Shown here: positions 5,235-5,553 of the stretch, in pieces | Layout of the letters: every line of letters starts with the position of its first letter | Numbering within the stretch: position 1 is the first letter of the stretch | Origin: AWTP1-13 sp036280295 | GTDB taxonomy: Bacteria > Pseudomonadota > Alphaproteobacteria > Rhizobiales > Hyphomicrobiaceae | Length of the DNA: 5,553 bases | Assembly (NCBI GenBank): GCA_036280295.1 | Contig: DASURA010000419.1 | Span: forward strand, 1-5,553 | Direction of reading: 5' to 3' | Program-made: the position numbers and the translations under genes | The notes under the pieces: model-generated | What the model saw: the letters and a program-made list of their open reading frames with translations, nothing else | Database searches by the model: none | Told to the model about the DNA's origin: nothing

Positions 5235-5553
5235 AGATGCGGGCGCCGTGCTCCACGCCGCCGCCCTTGGAGTCGAGCGCGCCATAGTAGAGCCGGCGGA
5301 TGCGCGCAAACGAGATCGCCTGGGCGCACATCGGGCACGGCTCGAGGGTGACGTAAAGGTCGGCCTCCGGCAGCCGTTCCGACTTGAGCGCCGCGCAGGC
5401 CGCGCGAATCGCCAGCATCTCGGCATGCGCGGTCGGGTCGGCAAGCTCGCGTGTTCGGTTGCCGGCCCGGGCGATGACCTCGCCCCCCATAACCACCACC
5501 GCCCCCACCGGCACCTCCTCTCGCGCCGCCGCCGCCTCGGCCTCAGCCAGGGC
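5134..5553 (-). CDS. tadA: tRNA-specific adenosine deaminase (5' end outside window)
   Basis: TadA converts adenosine 34 to inosine in the anticodon of tRNA-Arg(ACG), letting it read more than one arginine codon. The frame is open to the right edge, and 139 residues are in the window, beginning ALAEAEAAAAREEVPVGAVVV. The family normally starts only a few residues earlier, so the gene is nearly complete. The deaminase zinc site is intact: HAE (residues 43-45 of the visible part, with His ligand and catalytic Glu) and PCPMC (Cys73 and Cys76). SFARIRRLYYGA and GGGVEHGARIFSQPSCHH follow as expected, and the end LYGGLAETRSAQLLKAFFASRR is the usual C-terminal helix. The Met at 5463-5492 region and the GTG at 5514 are internal, not starts. 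It converges on the HEQMH gene with a 101-base overlap of coding ends. Confidence 0.95.
   Translation of the reverse strand, partial: ALAEAEAAAAREEVPVGAVVVMGGEVIARAGNRTRELADPTAHAEMLAIRAACAALKSERLPEADLYVTLEPCPMCAQAISFARIRRLYYGALDSKGGGVEHGARIFSQPSCHHAPELYGGLAETRSAQLLKAFFASRR

Overview
This is a GC-rich bacterial window, gene-dense, with many GTG starts and start/stop overlaps of 4 bases. The protein types and the style of the TadA C-terminus (GGGVEHGARIFSQ...CHHAPELYGG) suggest an alphaproteobacterium, possibly Rhodospirillales or a relative. That placement is inference from recollection of family sequences, not from a search.

Layout, left to right. Positions 1-100 are a leader with no supportable gene. 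purD (phosphoribosylamine-glycine ligase, purine synthesis) follows on the + strand at 101-1384. Its stop overlaps the GTG start of an alpha/beta hydrolase of the fluoroacetate/haloacetate dehalogenase type (1381-2295), which keeps every catalytic and substrate-binding position I can recall for that family. A 148-base gap (2296-2443) carries an inverted pair of C-rich/G-rich REP-like palindromes flanked by a 10-base direct repeat. Two tandem patatin-like serine lipid hydrolases come next (2444-3388 and 3385-4299), overlapping by ATGA. After 161 bases with a small GGGTCAGACCC palindrome comes an unrecognised protein with an HEQMH zinc-protease-like motif (best start 4461, end 5234). On the - strand, tadA (tRNA-specific adenosine deaminase) enters from the right edge and ends at 5134, so its 3' end overlaps the 3' end of the HEQMH gene by 101 bases.

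How the genes fit together. Four + strand genes (purD, dehalogenase-like hydrolase, patatin 1, patatin 2) look like one transcription unit: two junctions are 4-base overlaps, and the third would have been only 9 bases if the REP-like block is a later insertion. purD and tadA are housekeeping genes. The two patatins and the hydrolase are accessory hydrolases with no obvious metabolic link to purine synthesis. I see no CRISPR array, tRNA, rRNA, transposase, phage gene or defence module, and no clearly new multi-gene system. The items most worth a second look are the probable insertion between hydrolase and patatin 1, the complete dehalogenase active-site set in a gene coupled to purD, the diverged patatin pair, the unassigned HEQMH protein, and the convergent coding overlap with tadA.
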